64,000 nucleotides of DNA from Streptomyces sp. CB02959 (GTDB taxonomy: Bacteria; Actinomycetota; Actinomycetes; Streptomycetales; Streptomycetaceae): contig NZ_NNBP01000018.1 in NCBI RefSeq assembly GCF_002803155.1, positions 62,001 through 126,000 on the forward strand, read 5' to 3'. Positions within the stretch are counted from its first letter, which is position 1. The number at the start of each line of letters is the position of its first letter. Below are positions 22,731-32,037 of the stretch, piece after piece. The notes under the pieces are model-generated. The model worked only from the letters and a program-made list of their open reading frames with translations. It searched no databases and was not told the origin of the DNA. The translations under genes and the position numbers were made by a program.

Positions 22731-22812
22731 TGGCGGCGCCAGGATTCGAACCTGGGAAGGCGAAGCCGGCAGATTTACAGTCTGCTCCCTTTGGCCGCTC
22801 GGGCACACCGCC
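22731..22812 (-). tRNA. tRNA-Tyr (anticodon GTA)
   Basis: An 82-base class II tRNA with acceptor GGCGGTG/CGCCGCC, anticodon loop CTGTAAA and a long variable arm (CCGGCTTCGCCTTCC region). T-loop GTTCGAATC. CCA is not encoded. It stands alone on the minus strand and is followed by its own terminator. Confidence 0.96.
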
Positions 22813-23001
22813 GGGTTGTGTCGTCCGGATTCCCGCTGTGGGGCGGTGCTCCGTGGCAACGTCGTAAACCATACCCGATGACAGGGGGTGGTTTGCCACT
22901 CGATTCGGGAGCGCTGGATCTTGGCCGGGTGGCTAGGCTTGGCAGGCGGTCCGGGAAGGGCCGCACCTCTGATGGATCTACGTACGAGGAGCCAACCCAC
23001 A

Positions 23002-23490
23002 ATGGCCGACTCCAGTTTCGACATCGTCTCGAAGGTCGAGCGGCAGGAGGTCGACAACGCCCTCAACCAGGCCGCCAAGGAGATCTCGCAGCGCTACGAC
23101 TTCAAGGGCGTGGACGCGTCGATCCAGTGGTCGGGCGAGAAGATCGAGATGCGGGCCAACGCCGAGGAGCGGGTGAAGGCCGTCCTGGACATCTTCCAGT
23201 CCAAGCTGGTCAAGCGCGGGATCTCGCTCAAGGCGCTGGAGGCCGGCGAACCGCAGGCGTCGGGCAAGGAGTACCGGATCTCCGCCTCGATGCAGGAGGG
23301 GATCTCGCAGGACAACGCGAAGAAGGTCGCCAAGATCATCCGCGACGAGGGGCCGAAGGGCGTCAAGGCGCAGGTGCAGGGCGACGAGCTGCGGGTCACC
23401 TCCAAGAGCCGGGACGACCTGCAGGCCGTTCAGCAGCTGCTGCGCGGCAAGGACCTGGACTTCGCGGTCCAGTTCGTCAACTACCGCTGA
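23002..23490 (+). CDS. YajQ family cyclic di-GMP-binding protein
   Basis: 162 residues, the normal YajQ length, made of two ferredoxin-like halves. Beginning MADSSFDIVSKVERQEVDNA and the motif QRYDFKG are characteristic. Family members bind nucleotides or nucleic acid, and some bind cyclic di-GMP and alter the activity of a transcription factor partner. ATG at 23002 with GAGGAG upstream. Single gene, ended by a hairpin shared with yccF. Its partner here is unknown. Confidence 0.93.
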   Translation: MADSSFDIVSKVERQEVDNALNQAAKEISQRYDFKGVDASIQWSGEKIEMRANAEERVKAVLDIFQSKLVKRGISLKALEAGEPQASGKEYRISASMQEGISQDNAKKVAKIIRDEGPKGVKAQVQGDELRVTSKSRDDLQAVQQLLRGKDLDFAVQFVNYR

Positions 23491-23528
23491 GCGTCCCCGA
23501 AAGGGGCGTGCGGCACGCAGGAAGCCGG

Positions 23529-23561
23529 TGGGGCGGCGCGACACGGGAGCGCGCCGCCCCA
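23529..23561. terminator. Bidirectional terminator between yajQ and yccF
   Basis: Twelve perfect pairs, TGGGGCGGCGCG with CGCGCCGCCCCA, nine-base loop. It lies in the 136-base gap between convergent stops. Confidence 0.75.
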
Positions 23562-23626
23562 TCGGCGTTCCGGAACGCGGGAGTTGGCCTCGGCCGCGCG
23601 GGCGCGGGCCGTCGCGGACGGAACGG

Positions 23627-24019
23627 TCAGCGGGTGGCGAACGGCTGGTCGGTGGGGACGATCTCGCGGCCCAGCGGCAGCAGGGAGAGCGGGATCATCT
23701 TGAAGTTGGCGATGCCGAACGGGATGCCGATGATCGTCACGCACTGGGCGATGCCGGTGACGATGTGGCCCAGGGCCAGCCACCAGCCCGCGAAGACGAT
23801 CCAGATGATGTTGCCGATCGTCGAGCCGGCGCCGGCGTCGCGGCGCTCGACGGTGGTCCGGCCGAAGGGCCACAGGGCGTAGCCGGCGATCCGGAACGAG
23901 GCGATGCCGAACGGGATCGTGACGATCAGGATGCAGCAGATCACGCCCGCGGCGACGTAGCCGAGCGCCAACCAGAAGCCGCTGAGGACCAGCCAGAGGA
24001 TGTTGAGGATGAACTTCAT
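23627..24019 (-). CDS. YccF domain inner-membrane protein
   Basis: 130 residues with two homologous halves, each containing a GFWLALGYVAAG / GWWLALGHIVTG helix pair and then IPFGIASFRIAGYALWPFGR / IPFGIANFKMIPLSLLPLGR. This is the duplicated YccF domain. At least four hydrophobic segments suggest an integral membrane protein. The function of the family is not established; a link to ion transport has been proposed. ATG with GGAAGG upstream. Single gene between yajQ and htpX. Confidence 0.88.
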   Translation of the reverse strand: MKFILNILWLVLSGFWLALGYVAAGVICCILIVTIPFGIASFRIAGYALWPFGRTTVERRDAGAGSTIGNIIWIVFAGWWLALGHIVTGIAQCVTIIGIPFGIANFKMIPLSLLPLGREIVPTDQPFATR

Positions 24020-24137
24020 GATTGGCAGCCTTCCAGGGGCAGGTCGGGAAGTGGTTCCGCCGTCCTAGACGCGGCCGACCGCGGGGAACGTTGCGTCCTT
24101 GCGGCACATGAGCGAAAGACGCGGTCGGCGGCCGGTC

Positions 24138-25007
24138 TCAGGGGCGGTGGTGGCCGGCCATCTGTTCCAGGCGGGCGATGCGCTCGGGCATCGGCGGGTG
24201 GGTGGAGAAGAGCCGGGAGAGGCCCTCGCCGGGGCGGAACGGGTTGGCGATCATCATGTGGCCGGCGGTCTCCAGGCGGGGCTCCGGCGGCAGCGGGAGC
24301 TGCTGGGTGCCGAGCTCCAGTTTGCGGAGGGCGGAGGCCAGGGCGAGCGGATCGCCGGTGAGCCGGGCGCCGGAGGCGTCGGCCTGGTACTCGCGGGAGC
24401 GGCTGACGGCGAGCTGGATCAGCGAGGCCGCGATCGGGCCGAGAATCATGATCAGCAGCGTGCCGACGATGCCGGGGCCCTCGTCATCTTCGTCGGAGCG
24501 GCCTATGGGGATCAGCCAGGCGAAGTTGACCAGGAACATCACGACCGAGGCCAGTGCGCCGGCGACGGAGGAGATGAGGATGTCGCGGTTGTAGACGTGG
24601 CTGAGCTCGTGGCCGATGACGCCGCGGAGCTCGCGCTCGTCGAGGATCTGGAGGATGCCGTCGGTGCAGCAGACGGCGGCGTTGCGGGGGTTGCGGCCGG
24701 TGGCGAAGGCGTTGGGCGCCTGGGTCGGGGAGATGTACAGGCGGGGCATGGGCTGGCGGGCCGCGGTCGAGAGTTCGCGGACCATGCGGTAGAGCTGGGG
24801 CGCCTCGAACTCGCTGACCGGGCGGGCCCGCATCGCGCGCAGGGCGAGTTTGTCGCTGTTCCAGTACGCGTAGGCGTTGGTGCCCACGGCGATCAGGACC
24901 GCGACGATCAGGCCCGTACGGCCGAAGAAGCTGCCGATGACGATGATGAGTGCGGACAGTCCCCCGAGGAGTACGGCGGTCCTGAGCCCGTTGTGCCGGC
25001 GGTGCAC
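24138..25007 (-). CDS. htpX: M48 family membrane metalloprotease HtpX
   Basis: Membrane zinc protease of the HtpX family, involved in quality control of membrane proteins. 289 residues. The zinc motif is HELSH (in GVIGHELSHVYNRD, about 132-145), and the third ligand is the glutamate of SREYQAD. Two N-terminal hydrophobic segments and two in the middle fix it in the membrane with a cytoplasmic active site. GTG start with GGAGGG upstream. It lies 213 bases downstream of the partial nuo operon, whose assembly it could help police, though that is only a thought. Confidence 0.92.
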   Translation of the reverse strand: MHRRHNGLRTAVLLGGLSALIIVIGSFFGRTGLIVAVLIAVGTNAYAYWNSDKLALRAMRARPVSEFEAPQLYRMVRELSTAARQPMPRLYISPTQAPNAFATGRNPRNAAVCCTDGILQILDERELRGVIGHELSHVYNRDILISSVAGALASVVMFLVNFAWLIPIGRSDEDDEGPGIVGTLLIMILGPIAASLIQLAVSRSREYQADASGARLTGDPLALASALRKLELGTQQLPLPPEPRLETAGHMMIANPFRPGEGLSRLFSTHPPMPERIARLEQMAGHHRP

Positions 25008-25220
25008 GGTACGCCCTCCAAGTGGTGCGGCAGGGGAACCCTTTGCTTCGTTTCTCCACTCTCCAGTGGACCCTTACTCACTGGTCAACGCGAGATGAGC
25101 AGGGGTGGTTCCCCAGGCCGTGCCTGGTGGGGGCGGGGTGGGGTGCGGCCGGCGGGGTGACCGGGGGACCGCAGGGCCGGGCGGGGGTGCCGGGCGGCCC
25201 TACGGCGGGAGCCGCCGGCC

Positions 25221-26744
25221 CTAGAGGAGGGCGCCGGCGGCGAAGCGGAGCACCAGCTGGGGGGCGCCGGAGAGGACGACACCCACGAGGGCGGCGAGGG
25301 CCAGGGCGGTGGACAGCGCCGCCGGGATCGGGGCGCGGGGCTGCCCGGCGGGCTCGCCGGCCGGGGCCTTCGCGGGCCGGAAGAGGAGCGCGGTCCACTG
25401 GAGGTAGTAGTAGAGCGCGATCACGACGTTCACGGCCATGACGACGGCGAGCCAGCCCAGTCCGGCGTCGACCGCGGCCGAGAAGACCGTCACCTTGGCG
25501 AACAGCCCGATGATGCCCGGCGGGAGGCCCGCCAGGCACAGCAGGAAGAAGCCGAGGGCGAGCGCCACCAGGGGGCGGCGGTGGTAGAGGCCCTGGTAGT
25601 CGGCGAGGCGGTTGGCGGGGCGGGTGCGGGCCACCAGGGCGGCGACGGCGAAGGCCCCGAGGTTCACCGCGGCGTACATCAGGGCGTAGGCGACGGTCGC
25701 GCCGACGGCGTGCGCGGGGTCGTGGGCGTAGCCGGCGGCGGCGATCGGGACCAGCAGGTAGCCGGCCTGGCCGACGGAGGACCAGGCGAGCAGGCGGACC
25801 GCGCTGTGGGTGCGGGCCGGGTCCTGGCGGAGCGCGGCGGCGTTGCCGACGGTCATGGTCAGCGCGGCGAGCACGGCCAGCGCCGGGCCCCAGACGTCCG
25901 CGTACGCGGGGAAACCCTGGACGGTGACGAGGATCAGGCCGGAGAAGCCGACGGCCTTGCCGACCACGGAGAGGTACGCGGCGATCGGCAGCGGCGCGCC
26001 GACGTAGGTGTCCGGCACCCAGAAGTGGAACGGGGCGGCGGCGGTCTTGAAGGCGAAGCCGACGAGGGTGAGCGCGACGCCGGCGCCGGCCAGGGTGGCC
26101 AGGCGGGGGTCCGGGAGGGCGGACAGGGCGTGCGCCACCCGGGAGAGGTGGAGGCTCCCGGTGGCCGCGTAGACGAAGCTCACGCCGAGCAGCATCACGG
26201 CGGTGGCGGCCACCGAGGAGAGGAAGAACTTCAGCGCCGCCTCGGAGGAGAGCCGGTCGCCGCGGCGCAGCCCGACCAGGGCGAAGGCCGGCAGCGAGGC
26301 GACCTCCAGGGCGATGACCAGGGTGGCCAGGTCCCGGGAGGCGGGCAGGAGGGCGGCGCCGGCGGCCGAGGAGAGCAGCAGGAACCAGTACTCCCCCGCG
26401 GGCAGGTCGTGGTCCTTGATGGTGTCGATGGAGAGCAGCGCGGTCAGCAGGGCGCCGCCCAGCACCAGGAACTGGACGATCAGGGTGAAGTGGTCGGCCA
26501 CGTAGCTGCAGGTGTCGGGGTGGCCGGTGAGGCAGAAGGTGCGGCGGCCGCCGTCCAGGAGGGGCAGCAGCAGGAGCGCGGAGGCGGCCAGGCCGGCGGT
26601 CGCGAGCCAGCCCAGCAGCGGCTTCCGGGCGGCGGGCAGGAAGAGGTCGGCGACCAGCACCACCAGGGCGACGGCCGCGGTGAGGGTGGGCGGGGCGATG
26701 GCGAGCCAGTCGACGGACTGGACCAGCGAGGTGACCTGACTCAT
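25221..26744 (-). CDS. nuoN: NADH-quinone oxidoreductase subunit N, second copy (NuoN2)
   Basis: Antiporter-like proton-pumping subunit of the complex I membrane arm, 507 residues with about 14 membrane helices. Conserved parts are the glutamate in VIALEVASLPAFAL (TM5) and the lysine region FKTAAAPFHFWVPDTYVGAPLPI. The ATG at 26744 overlaps the nuoM2 stop (TGATG); a GTG one codon earlier is an alternative start. Last gene of the ten-gene partial operon. The main-locus NuoN is at 55747-57399, and the two are clearly diverged paralogs. Confidence 0.93.
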   Translation of the reverse strand: MSQVTSLVQSVDWLAIAPPTLTAAVALVVLVADLFLPAARKPLLGWLATAGLAASALLLLPLLDGGRRTFCLTGHPDTCSYVADHFTLIVQFLVLGGALLTALLSIDTIKDHDLPAGEYWFLLLSSAAGAALLPASRDLATLVIALEVASLPAFALVGLRRGDRLSSEAALKFFLSSVAATAVMLLGVSFVYAATGSLHLSRVAHALSALPDPRLATLAGAGVALTLVGFAFKTAAAPFHFWVPDTYVGAPLPIAAYLSVVGKAVGFSGLILVTVQGFPAYADVWGPALAVLAALTMTVGNAAALRQDPARTHSAVRLLAWSSVGQAGYLLVPIAAAGYAHDPAHAVGATVAYALMYAAVNLGAFAVAALVARTRPANRLADYQGLYHRRPLVALALGFFLLCLAGLPPGIIGLFAKVTVFSAAVDAGLGWLAVVMAVNVVIALYYYLQWTALLFRPAKAPAGEPAGQPRAPIPAALSTALALAALVGVVLSGAPQLVLRFAAGALL

Positions 26745-28348
26745 CACTTACCGCCTCCGAGGAGCTGCTGGACGGCCGGGTTCGTGAGGCCGAGGAGGGC
26801 CGCGGGCCACAGTCCGGCGAGGACGGTGAGGACGGCGAGGGGGCTCCAGGCCGCGTATTCGTAGCGCGCGAGGTCGGGGAGGGCGGGGGCGGTGGCCGGC
26901 CCGCCGGCTTCCGTCGGGGACGCCGGGGCCTTCAGGGTGCCGCCCATGCAGATCCGGCGGACGACCAGCAGCAGGTACGCGGCGGTCAGCAGGGTGCCGA
27001 GGCCGGCCAGCGCCATGAACGTCAGGAACGCGGGGCGGCTCAGGCCGGCGGCCGGGTGGAACGCGCCGAACATCGCCAGCATCTCGCCCCAGAAGCCGGC
27101 CAGTCCGGGCAGGCCCAGGGAGGCCACGGCGCCGAAGGCCAGCAGGCCGCCGAAGCGCGGCGCGCGGCCGTAGAGGGCGGCGCCGGTGGTGCCCGCCAGG
27201 GTGTCCAGGTCGGTGCTGCCCAGCCGGTCCTTGAGGCCGCCGACGAGGAAGAAGAGCAGGCCGGTGATCAGGCCGTGCGCGACGTTGGCGAACAGCGCGC
27301 CGTTGACGCCGGTGGGGGTCATGCTGGCGATGCCGAGCAGGACGAAGCCCATGTGGCCGACGGAGCTGTAGGCGATCAGGCGCTTGAGGTCGCCCTTGGC
27401 GCCGGTGCGGACCAGGGCGAGGCAGGCCAGCGAGCCGTAGACGATGCCGACGGCGGCGAGCGCGGCGAGGTACGGCGCGAAGGTGTGCATGCCGTCGGGG
27501 GTGATCGGCAGCGCGATCCGGACGAAGCCGTAGGTGCCCATCTTCAGCAGGACGCCGGCCAGCAGCACCGAGCCGGCGGTGGGGGCGGCGGTGTGCGCGT
27601 CGGGCAGCCAGCTGTGCAGCGGCCACATCGGGGACTTGACGGCCAGTCCGATGCCGACGGCGAGCACCGCGATGACCTGGACGGTGTGGCTGAGCTGGGC
27701 TTTCGGGCCGTTGTCAGTGGCGAGTGCGACCATGTCGAAAGTGCCGGATTTCAGCCCGATGAGGAGGAGGCCGAGCAGCATGACGACGGAGCCGAGCAGC
27801 GTGTAGAGGATGAACTTCCAGGCGGCCGCTTGGCGCCGGGCACCGCCCCAGCGGGCGATGAGGAAGTACATCGGGATGAGGACCATCTCGAACGCGAGGA
27901 AGAAGAGCATCAGGTCCAGGACGGCGAAGGTCGCGAGGGTGCCGGATTCCAGGACGAGGATCAGCGCCACGAATGCCTTGGGTGACGGGCCCGTTGGCAT
28001 GTTGAAGTAGCTGTAGAGGGCGCAGAGGAAGGTCAGCAGGGCGGTCAGGACCAGGAGGGGGAGCGAGATGCCGTCGACGCCGAGGTGGATGCGGATGCCG
28101 AGCGCCGGGATCCAGCTGAGGTCGGTGGTGGCCTGCATACGCGCCGGGTGACCGTGGTCGAAGCCGACGGCCAGCGCGATCGTCGCGGCGAGCACCACGC
28201 CGGTGACGGTCACGCCGTGGCGCAGCACGGCCTGGTCGGGGTTCTTCCCCTTCAGGCCGGGCGGGGCCGGCAGCAGTGCGGCGAGCGCGCCGACGAGCGG
28301 GAGGACGACGGAGCCCGCGAGGAGGATCTGCAGGGCGGTGTGGTTCAC
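26744..28348 (-). CDS. nuoM: NADH-quinone oxidoreductase subunit M, second copy (NuoM2)
   Basis: Second antiporter-like pump subunit, 534 residues, about 14 helices. The TM5 glutamate is in FFLAFEMVLIPMYFL and the broken-helix TM7 motif is KSPMWPLHSWLPDAHTAAPTAGSVLLAG in two adjacent parts. The region YSSVGHMGFVLLG is also conserved. ATG start. It is separated from nuoL2 by 98 bases, the only real gap inside the operon, and overlaps nuoN2 by one base. Confidence 0.95.
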   Translation of the reverse strand: MNHTALQILLAGSVVLPLVGALAALLPAPPGLKGKNPDQAVLRHGVTVTGVVLAATIALAVGFDHGHPARMQATTDLSWIPALGIRIHLGVDGISLPLLVLTALLTFLCALYSYFNMPTGPSPKAFVALILVLESGTLATFAVLDLMLFFLAFEMVLIPMYFLIARWGGARRQAAAWKFILYTLLGSVVMLLGLLLIGLKSGTFDMVALATDNGPKAQLSHTVQVIAVLAVGIGLAVKSPMWPLHSWLPDAHTAAPTAGSVLLAGVLLKMGTYGFVRIALPITPDGMHTFAPYLAALAAVGIVYGSLACLALVRTGAKGDLKRLIAYSSVGHMGFVLLGIASMTPTGVNGALFANVAHGLITGLLFFLVGGLKDRLGSTDLDTLAGTTGAALYGRAPRFGGLLAFGAVASLGLPGLAGFWGEMLAMFGAFHPAAGLSRPAFLTFMALAGLGTLLTAAYLLLVVRRICMGGTLKAPASPTEAGGPATAPALPDLARYEYAAWSPLAVLTVLAGLWPAALLGLTNPAVQQLLGGGK

Positions 28349-28446
28349 GGGTCAGGCCCTCCTCAGGGTTTCGGCTCCGGCGAGGCAGGCCACGAGGACT
28401 GTCGACTGGGGGTGCGGGGGTCGGCCCGCGGGGGATGGCGGCACGG

Positions 28447-30489
28447 TCAGGCTCCCGTGCCCGTGGCGACGAGGACGGCGGCGATGACCAGTACGAGCGC
28501 GCCGGCCAGCAGCGCCCCGAGGTAGGTCTGCACGTTCCCGGTCTGGGCGCGGCGGACCGCGGCGCCCAGCCAGCGGGGGGCGGTGCCGGCGCCGCTGACG
28601 TAGGTGTCGACGACCGCGCGGTCCAGGAAGCGGACCAGGGTCGCGGCCGCGCGGGTGGGTCGGACGAACAGCGCGGAGTAGACCGCGTCGAGGTGGAAGC
28701 CGGCGGCCGCGTGGCGGTGCAGCGGGCCGAGCAGGAGCCGGCCGGGGTCGGCCGGGTCCGGGGCGCCGGCGGCGTCGCCGTAGGCCGGGGGGTGGGTGAC
28801 GATGGCCAGTTCCTCGGCGAGCGCGGGGGTGGCGTCCTCCGCCACGGCGACGGCGCCGAGCGGGGTGCGGGTGGCGAGGGCGCTGGTGTGGCGCCAGGCG
28901 GCGTAGGTGATCAGGCCGCCGACGAGGGCGACACCGGTGCCCAGCACGGAGGTGGTGAGGGTCGGGGTGAGCGAGCGCCCGTCGAACCAGGCGGGCAGGA
29001 AGGGGGCGGTCAGGCCGAAGCCGACGGTGGGGATGAAGAGCACCCACAGCACGGCGGTCATCGCTCGCGGCTGCGGGCCGTGGTCGGGTGCCTCGGGGCC
29101 GGTCCCGCAGAACGTCAGCAGCCACAGCCGGGTGGCGTAGGCGGCGGTCAGGAGGGCGGTGAGCAGACCGGAGACCAGGACGGTCCAGCCGGCGGCGCCG
29201 GGGATGCCGGCCGCGTGGCCGGTGGCGGCGTGCTCGGCGGCGCCCAGGACGGCTTCCTTGGAGAAGAAGCCGGCGAACGGTGGGATCGCGGCGAGCGCGA
29301 GCAGGGCGACGGCCAGCGTCCAGGCGGCGTCCGGGATGCGGCGGGACAGGCCGCCCATCCGGGACATGGCGGCGAGCGAGTTGGTGCCCGCGGCGTGGAT
29401 GACCACGCCCGCGCCGAGGAAGAGGAGGGCCTTGAACGCACCGTGCGACAGGAGGTGGAAGACGGCGGCGCCGCGGTCGCCGACGGCCAGCGCACCGGTC
29501 ATGTAGCCGAGTTGGCCGACGGTCGAATAGGCCAGCACGCGCTTGATGTCGTCCTGGGCGAGCGCGGCCAGGCCGGAGCCGACCATGGTCACCGCGGCCA
29601 GCACGGCGAGCACCACCAGCGCCGCCGCGGAGGCGGCGAAGACCGGGAGGAGGCGGGCGACGACGTACACACCGGCGGCGACCATCGTCGCGGCGTGGAT
29701 GAGCGCCGAGACCGGGGTCGGGCCGGCCATCGCGTCCGGGAGCCAGGTGTGCAGCGGGAACTGCGCGGACTTGCCCGCGACGCCGGCCAGCAGCAGCAGC
29801 GCGATCAGCGTCGGGTGGTGCAGGCCGTCGCGGGCGACGTGGCCGAGGATGCCGGTGATCCGGAAGGTCCCGGTGTCGGCGGCCAGCGCGAAGATGCCGA
29901 AGAGGAAGGGGACGTCGCCGAGCTTGGTGACGAGGAACGCCTTGAGGGAGGCGGCGCGGGCGGCCTCGGTCTCCCAGTAGTGGCCGACGAGGAAGTACGA
30001 GCAGATGCCCATGACTTCCCAGCCGACCAGCAGCACCATCAGGTCGCCGGTGTAGACGACCAGCAGCATCGCGGAGGTGAAGAGCGAGACCAGCGCGGCG
30101 TAGGACGGGTAGCGCGGGTCGTCGCGCAGATACGCCGTGGAGTAGATCTGCACGCAGGTCGCCACGACGCCGACGAGGACGGCGATCAGCGCGGCGAAGC
30201 CGTCGATGTGGAGCGCCAGGTCGATGGGGAGCGAGCCGGTCGGGGTGAGCCGGGTGGCGACGTCGGTGGCCGGGCCGCCGCCCTGGCCGACGGCGACGGC
30301 GACGGTAAGCACCGCCGCGGCGAGCGTCGGCAGCACCGCCAGCGGCCGGACGAAACCGGGCGCATGGAAAACAGGGCGAAGCTCGTCGGGGCGGTGGCGG
30401 GAGACGGGCGAGCGCCCCAGGAGGAGGCCGGTGACGGCCCCGAGGAAGGGCAGGAGGGGAACGAGTACGGCGGTGGTCGTGAGAGTCAC
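28447..30489 (-). CDS. nuoL: NADH-quinone oxidoreductase subunit L, second copy (NuoL2)
   Basis: Distal pump subunit of the membrane arm with the long lateral helix, 680 residues against 635 in the main locus. Conserved: VGWEVMGICSYFLVGHYWE (TM5 glutamate), KSAQFPLHTWLPDAMAGPTPVSALIHAATMV split around TM7, and YSTVGQLGYMTGALAVG. The extra length is mostly in the region near residue 560-640, before the last helix. GTG start overlaps the nuoK2 stop by four bases. Confidence 0.95.
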   Translation of the reverse strand: MTLTTTAVLVPLLPFLGAVTGLLLGRSPVSRHRPDELRPVFHAPGFVRPLAVLPTLAAAVLTVAVAVGQGGGPATDVATRLTPTGSLPIDLALHIDGFAALIAVLVGVVATCVQIYSTAYLRDDPRYPSYAALVSLFTSAMLLVVYTGDLMVLLVGWEVMGICSYFLVGHYWETEAARAASLKAFLVTKLGDVPFLFGIFALAADTGTFRITGILGHVARDGLHHPTLIALLLLAGVAGKSAQFPLHTWLPDAMAGPTPVSALIHAATMVAAGVYVVARLLPVFAASAAALVVLAVLAAVTMVGSGLAALAQDDIKRVLAYSTVGQLGYMTGALAVGDRGAAVFHLLSHGAFKALLFLGAGVVIHAAGTNSLAAMSRMGGLSRRIPDAAWTLAVALLALAAIPPFAGFFSKEAVLGAAEHAATGHAAGIPGAAGWTVLVSGLLTALLTAAYATRLWLLTFCGTGPEAPDHGPQPRAMTAVLWVLFIPTVGFGLTAPFLPAWFDGRSLTPTLTTSVLGTGVALVGGLITYAAWRHTSALATRTPLGAVAVAEDATPALAEELAIVTHPPAYGDAAGAPDPADPGRLLLGPLHRHAAAGFHLDAVYSALFVRPTRAAATLVRFLDRAVVDTYVSGAGTAPRWLGAAVRRAQTGNVQTYLGALLAGALVLVIAAVLVATGTGA

Positions 30490-30863
30490 GCGGTGGCCTC
30501 CGCCCCGGTGTCCGGCTGCGGCTGCCGCGGCCCGTCCGCGCCGTCGGGGCCGGCCGGCCGTTCGGCGAGGTCGCGGAGCCGGTCGATGTCGGAGCTGCCG
30601 CGGTTGCGGTAGACGAGCAGCACGATCGCCAGTCCGATGCCGATCTCGGCGGCCGCGACGGCGATGGTGAAGAGGGTGAGCGCCTGGCCGGCGTGCAGGG
30701 TGTCGCGCAGCCAGACGTCGAAGGCGACGAGGTTGAGGTTGACGGCGTTGAGCATCAGCTCGACGGACATCAGCACCAGGATCGCGTTGCGGCGGGCGAG
30801 CACGCCGTACAGGCCGGTGCAGAAGAGGAGGACGGCCAGGACCGCCGGGTACGCGAGATGCAT
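30486..30863 (-). CDS. nuoK: NADH-quinone oxidoreductase subunit K, second copy (NuoK2)
   Basis: Small three-helix proton-channel subunit. 125 residues, longer than the usual 99-100 because of a C-terminal Pro/Asp-rich tail of about 30 residues not found in the main-locus NuoK. Conserved glutamates are in SVELMLNAVNLN (TM2) and AAAEIGIGLAI (TM3). ATG overlaps the nuoJ2 stop by one base; the stop overlaps the nuoL2 start. Confidence 0.95.
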   Translation of the reverse strand: MHLAYPAVLAVLLFCTGLYGVLARRNAILVLMSVELMLNAVNLNLVAFDVWLRDTLHAGQALTLFTIAVAAAEIGIGLAIVLLVYRNRGSSDIDRLRDLAERPAGPDGADGPRQPQPDTGAEATA

Positions 30864-31453
30864 CAGTGCCGCTCCTCCCCCGCGGTGGGGGCCGAGGTCT
30901 CGGCGGCGCCCTTGGCGTCGCCGCCCCGGCGGGACAGCACGATCGCGCCGACGAGCGCGGCGAGCAGCAGGACGGAGAGCGCCTCGAAGGGCAGCACCCA
31001 GAAGCGGAACAGGCTGCGCCCGGAGACCTCGGCGGAGCCCTGTGCGGTCCCGTCGAGGTCGATCCAGGTGGCGCGGAAGGCGTCGACGACGACCCAGACC
31101 AGGGCCGCGGCCGAGGCGCCGGCCACCGTGAGCGCGGCCCAGCGGTTGCCCGAGTCGGCGTCCGGGGACGGGCCGATGGGCGCCTTGGTGAGCATCAGCC
31201 CGAAGAGCAGCAGCACGACCACCGAACCGACGTAGATCAGCACCTGCACCCAGGCGATGAACTCGGCGGTGAGCAGGAGGTACGCCACGGCGACCCCGCC
31301 GAGGGCGACCACCAGCCACAGCGCGGCGTGCACCAGCTGCCGGGAGGTGACGGTCATCAGCGCCGCGCCGAGGGTGGCGATGCCGACGAGGACGAAGGCG
31401 ATCTCGACGCCGGTGGGCGAGAGGAAGCCGTGGCTTGCGGCGGCGAGCGTCAC
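30863..31453 (-). CDS. nuoJ: NADH-quinone oxidoreductase subunit J, second copy (NuoJ2)
   Basis: Five-helix membrane subunit next to the quinone cavity. 196 residues, against 283 in the main locus, which has a long extra C-terminal tail. Conserved: SRQLVHAALWLVVALGGVAVAYLLL split over TM2 and EFIAWVQVLIYVGSVVVLLLFGLML (TM3 with its pi-bulge region). The GTG start overlaps the nuoI2 stop (GTGA). The open frame extends upstream through nuoI2, but only this start fits the family. Confidence 0.93.
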   Translation of the reverse strand: MTLAAASHGFLSPTGVEIAFVLVGIATLGAALMTVTSRQLVHAALWLVVALGGVAVAYLLLTAEFIAWVQVLIYVGSVVVLLLFGLMLTKAPIGPSPDADSGNRWAALTVAGASAAALVWVVVDAFRATWIDLDGTAQGSAEVSGRSLFRFWVLPFEALSVLLLAALVGAIVLSRRGGDAKGAAETSAPTAGEERH

Positions 31454-32037
31454 GTTCCCTCCTGGGTGGTGTCGGTGGCGTTGTCGGCGGGCGGCGGCTC
31501 CGCTGCCGCGGCGGCCTGCTGGGCGGCGAGCTTGTCCGCGGCCTTGCGGGCGGCGGCGATCTCCTTGGGCTCCTCGGCCGCCGGGTCCAGCGCGGGCGGC
31601 TCGGGCACCGTCCACATCCACTCGCGCAACGTGTCGCGCTCGTGGGTCAGGTCGCGGATGTCGGTCTCGGCGTACTCGAACTCCGGCGACCAGAACAGCG
31701 CGTCGAAGGGGCAGACCTCGATGCAGATCCCGCAGTACATGCACAGCGCGAAGTCGATCGCGAAGCGGTCCAGTACGTTGCGGCTGCGTTCGCGGCCCCC
31801 AGGGGCGGCCGGCGGCACCGTCTCCTTGTGGGAGTCGATGTAGATGCACCAGTCGGGGCACTCACGGGCGCACAGCATGCAGACCGTGCAGTTCTCCTCG
31901 AACAGCCCGATGACGCCGCGGGTGCGCGGCGGGAGCTCGGGCTGGACGTCCGGGTACTGCGCGGTGACGGACTTCCGCGTCATCGTGCGGAGGGTGACGG
32001 CCAGGCCCTTGGCCAGACCGGAACCGGGAATACCCAT
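31450..32037 (-). CDS. nuoI: NADH-quinone oxidoreductase subunit I, second copy (NuoI2)
   Basis: Peripheral-arm subunit that carries two 4Fe-4S clusters (N6a and N6b) and hands electrons to NuoB. 195 residues. Both binding motifs are complete: CTVCMLCARECP and CMYCGICIEVCP. ATG directly after the nuoH2 stop. Clusters are intact although the upstream electron-input module (NuoE, F, G) is not encoded in this operon. Confidence 0.95.
   Translation of the reverse strand: MGIPGSGLAKGLAVTLRTMTRKSVTAQYPDVQPELPPRTRGVIGLFEENCTVCMLCARECPDWCIYIDSHKETVPPAAPGGRERSRNVLDRFAIDFALCMYCGICIEVCPFDALFWSPEFEYAETDIRDLTHERDTLREWMWTVPEPPALDPAAEEPKEIAAARKAADKLAAQQAAAAAEPPPADNATDTTQEGT

Noticed and set aside
28276..30612. 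A 778-codon plus-strand open frame over nuoL2
   Set aside because: Its translation is a Gly/Glu/Arg-rich low-complexity string that mirrors the nuoL2 codons; nuoL2 has all family motifs on the other strand.
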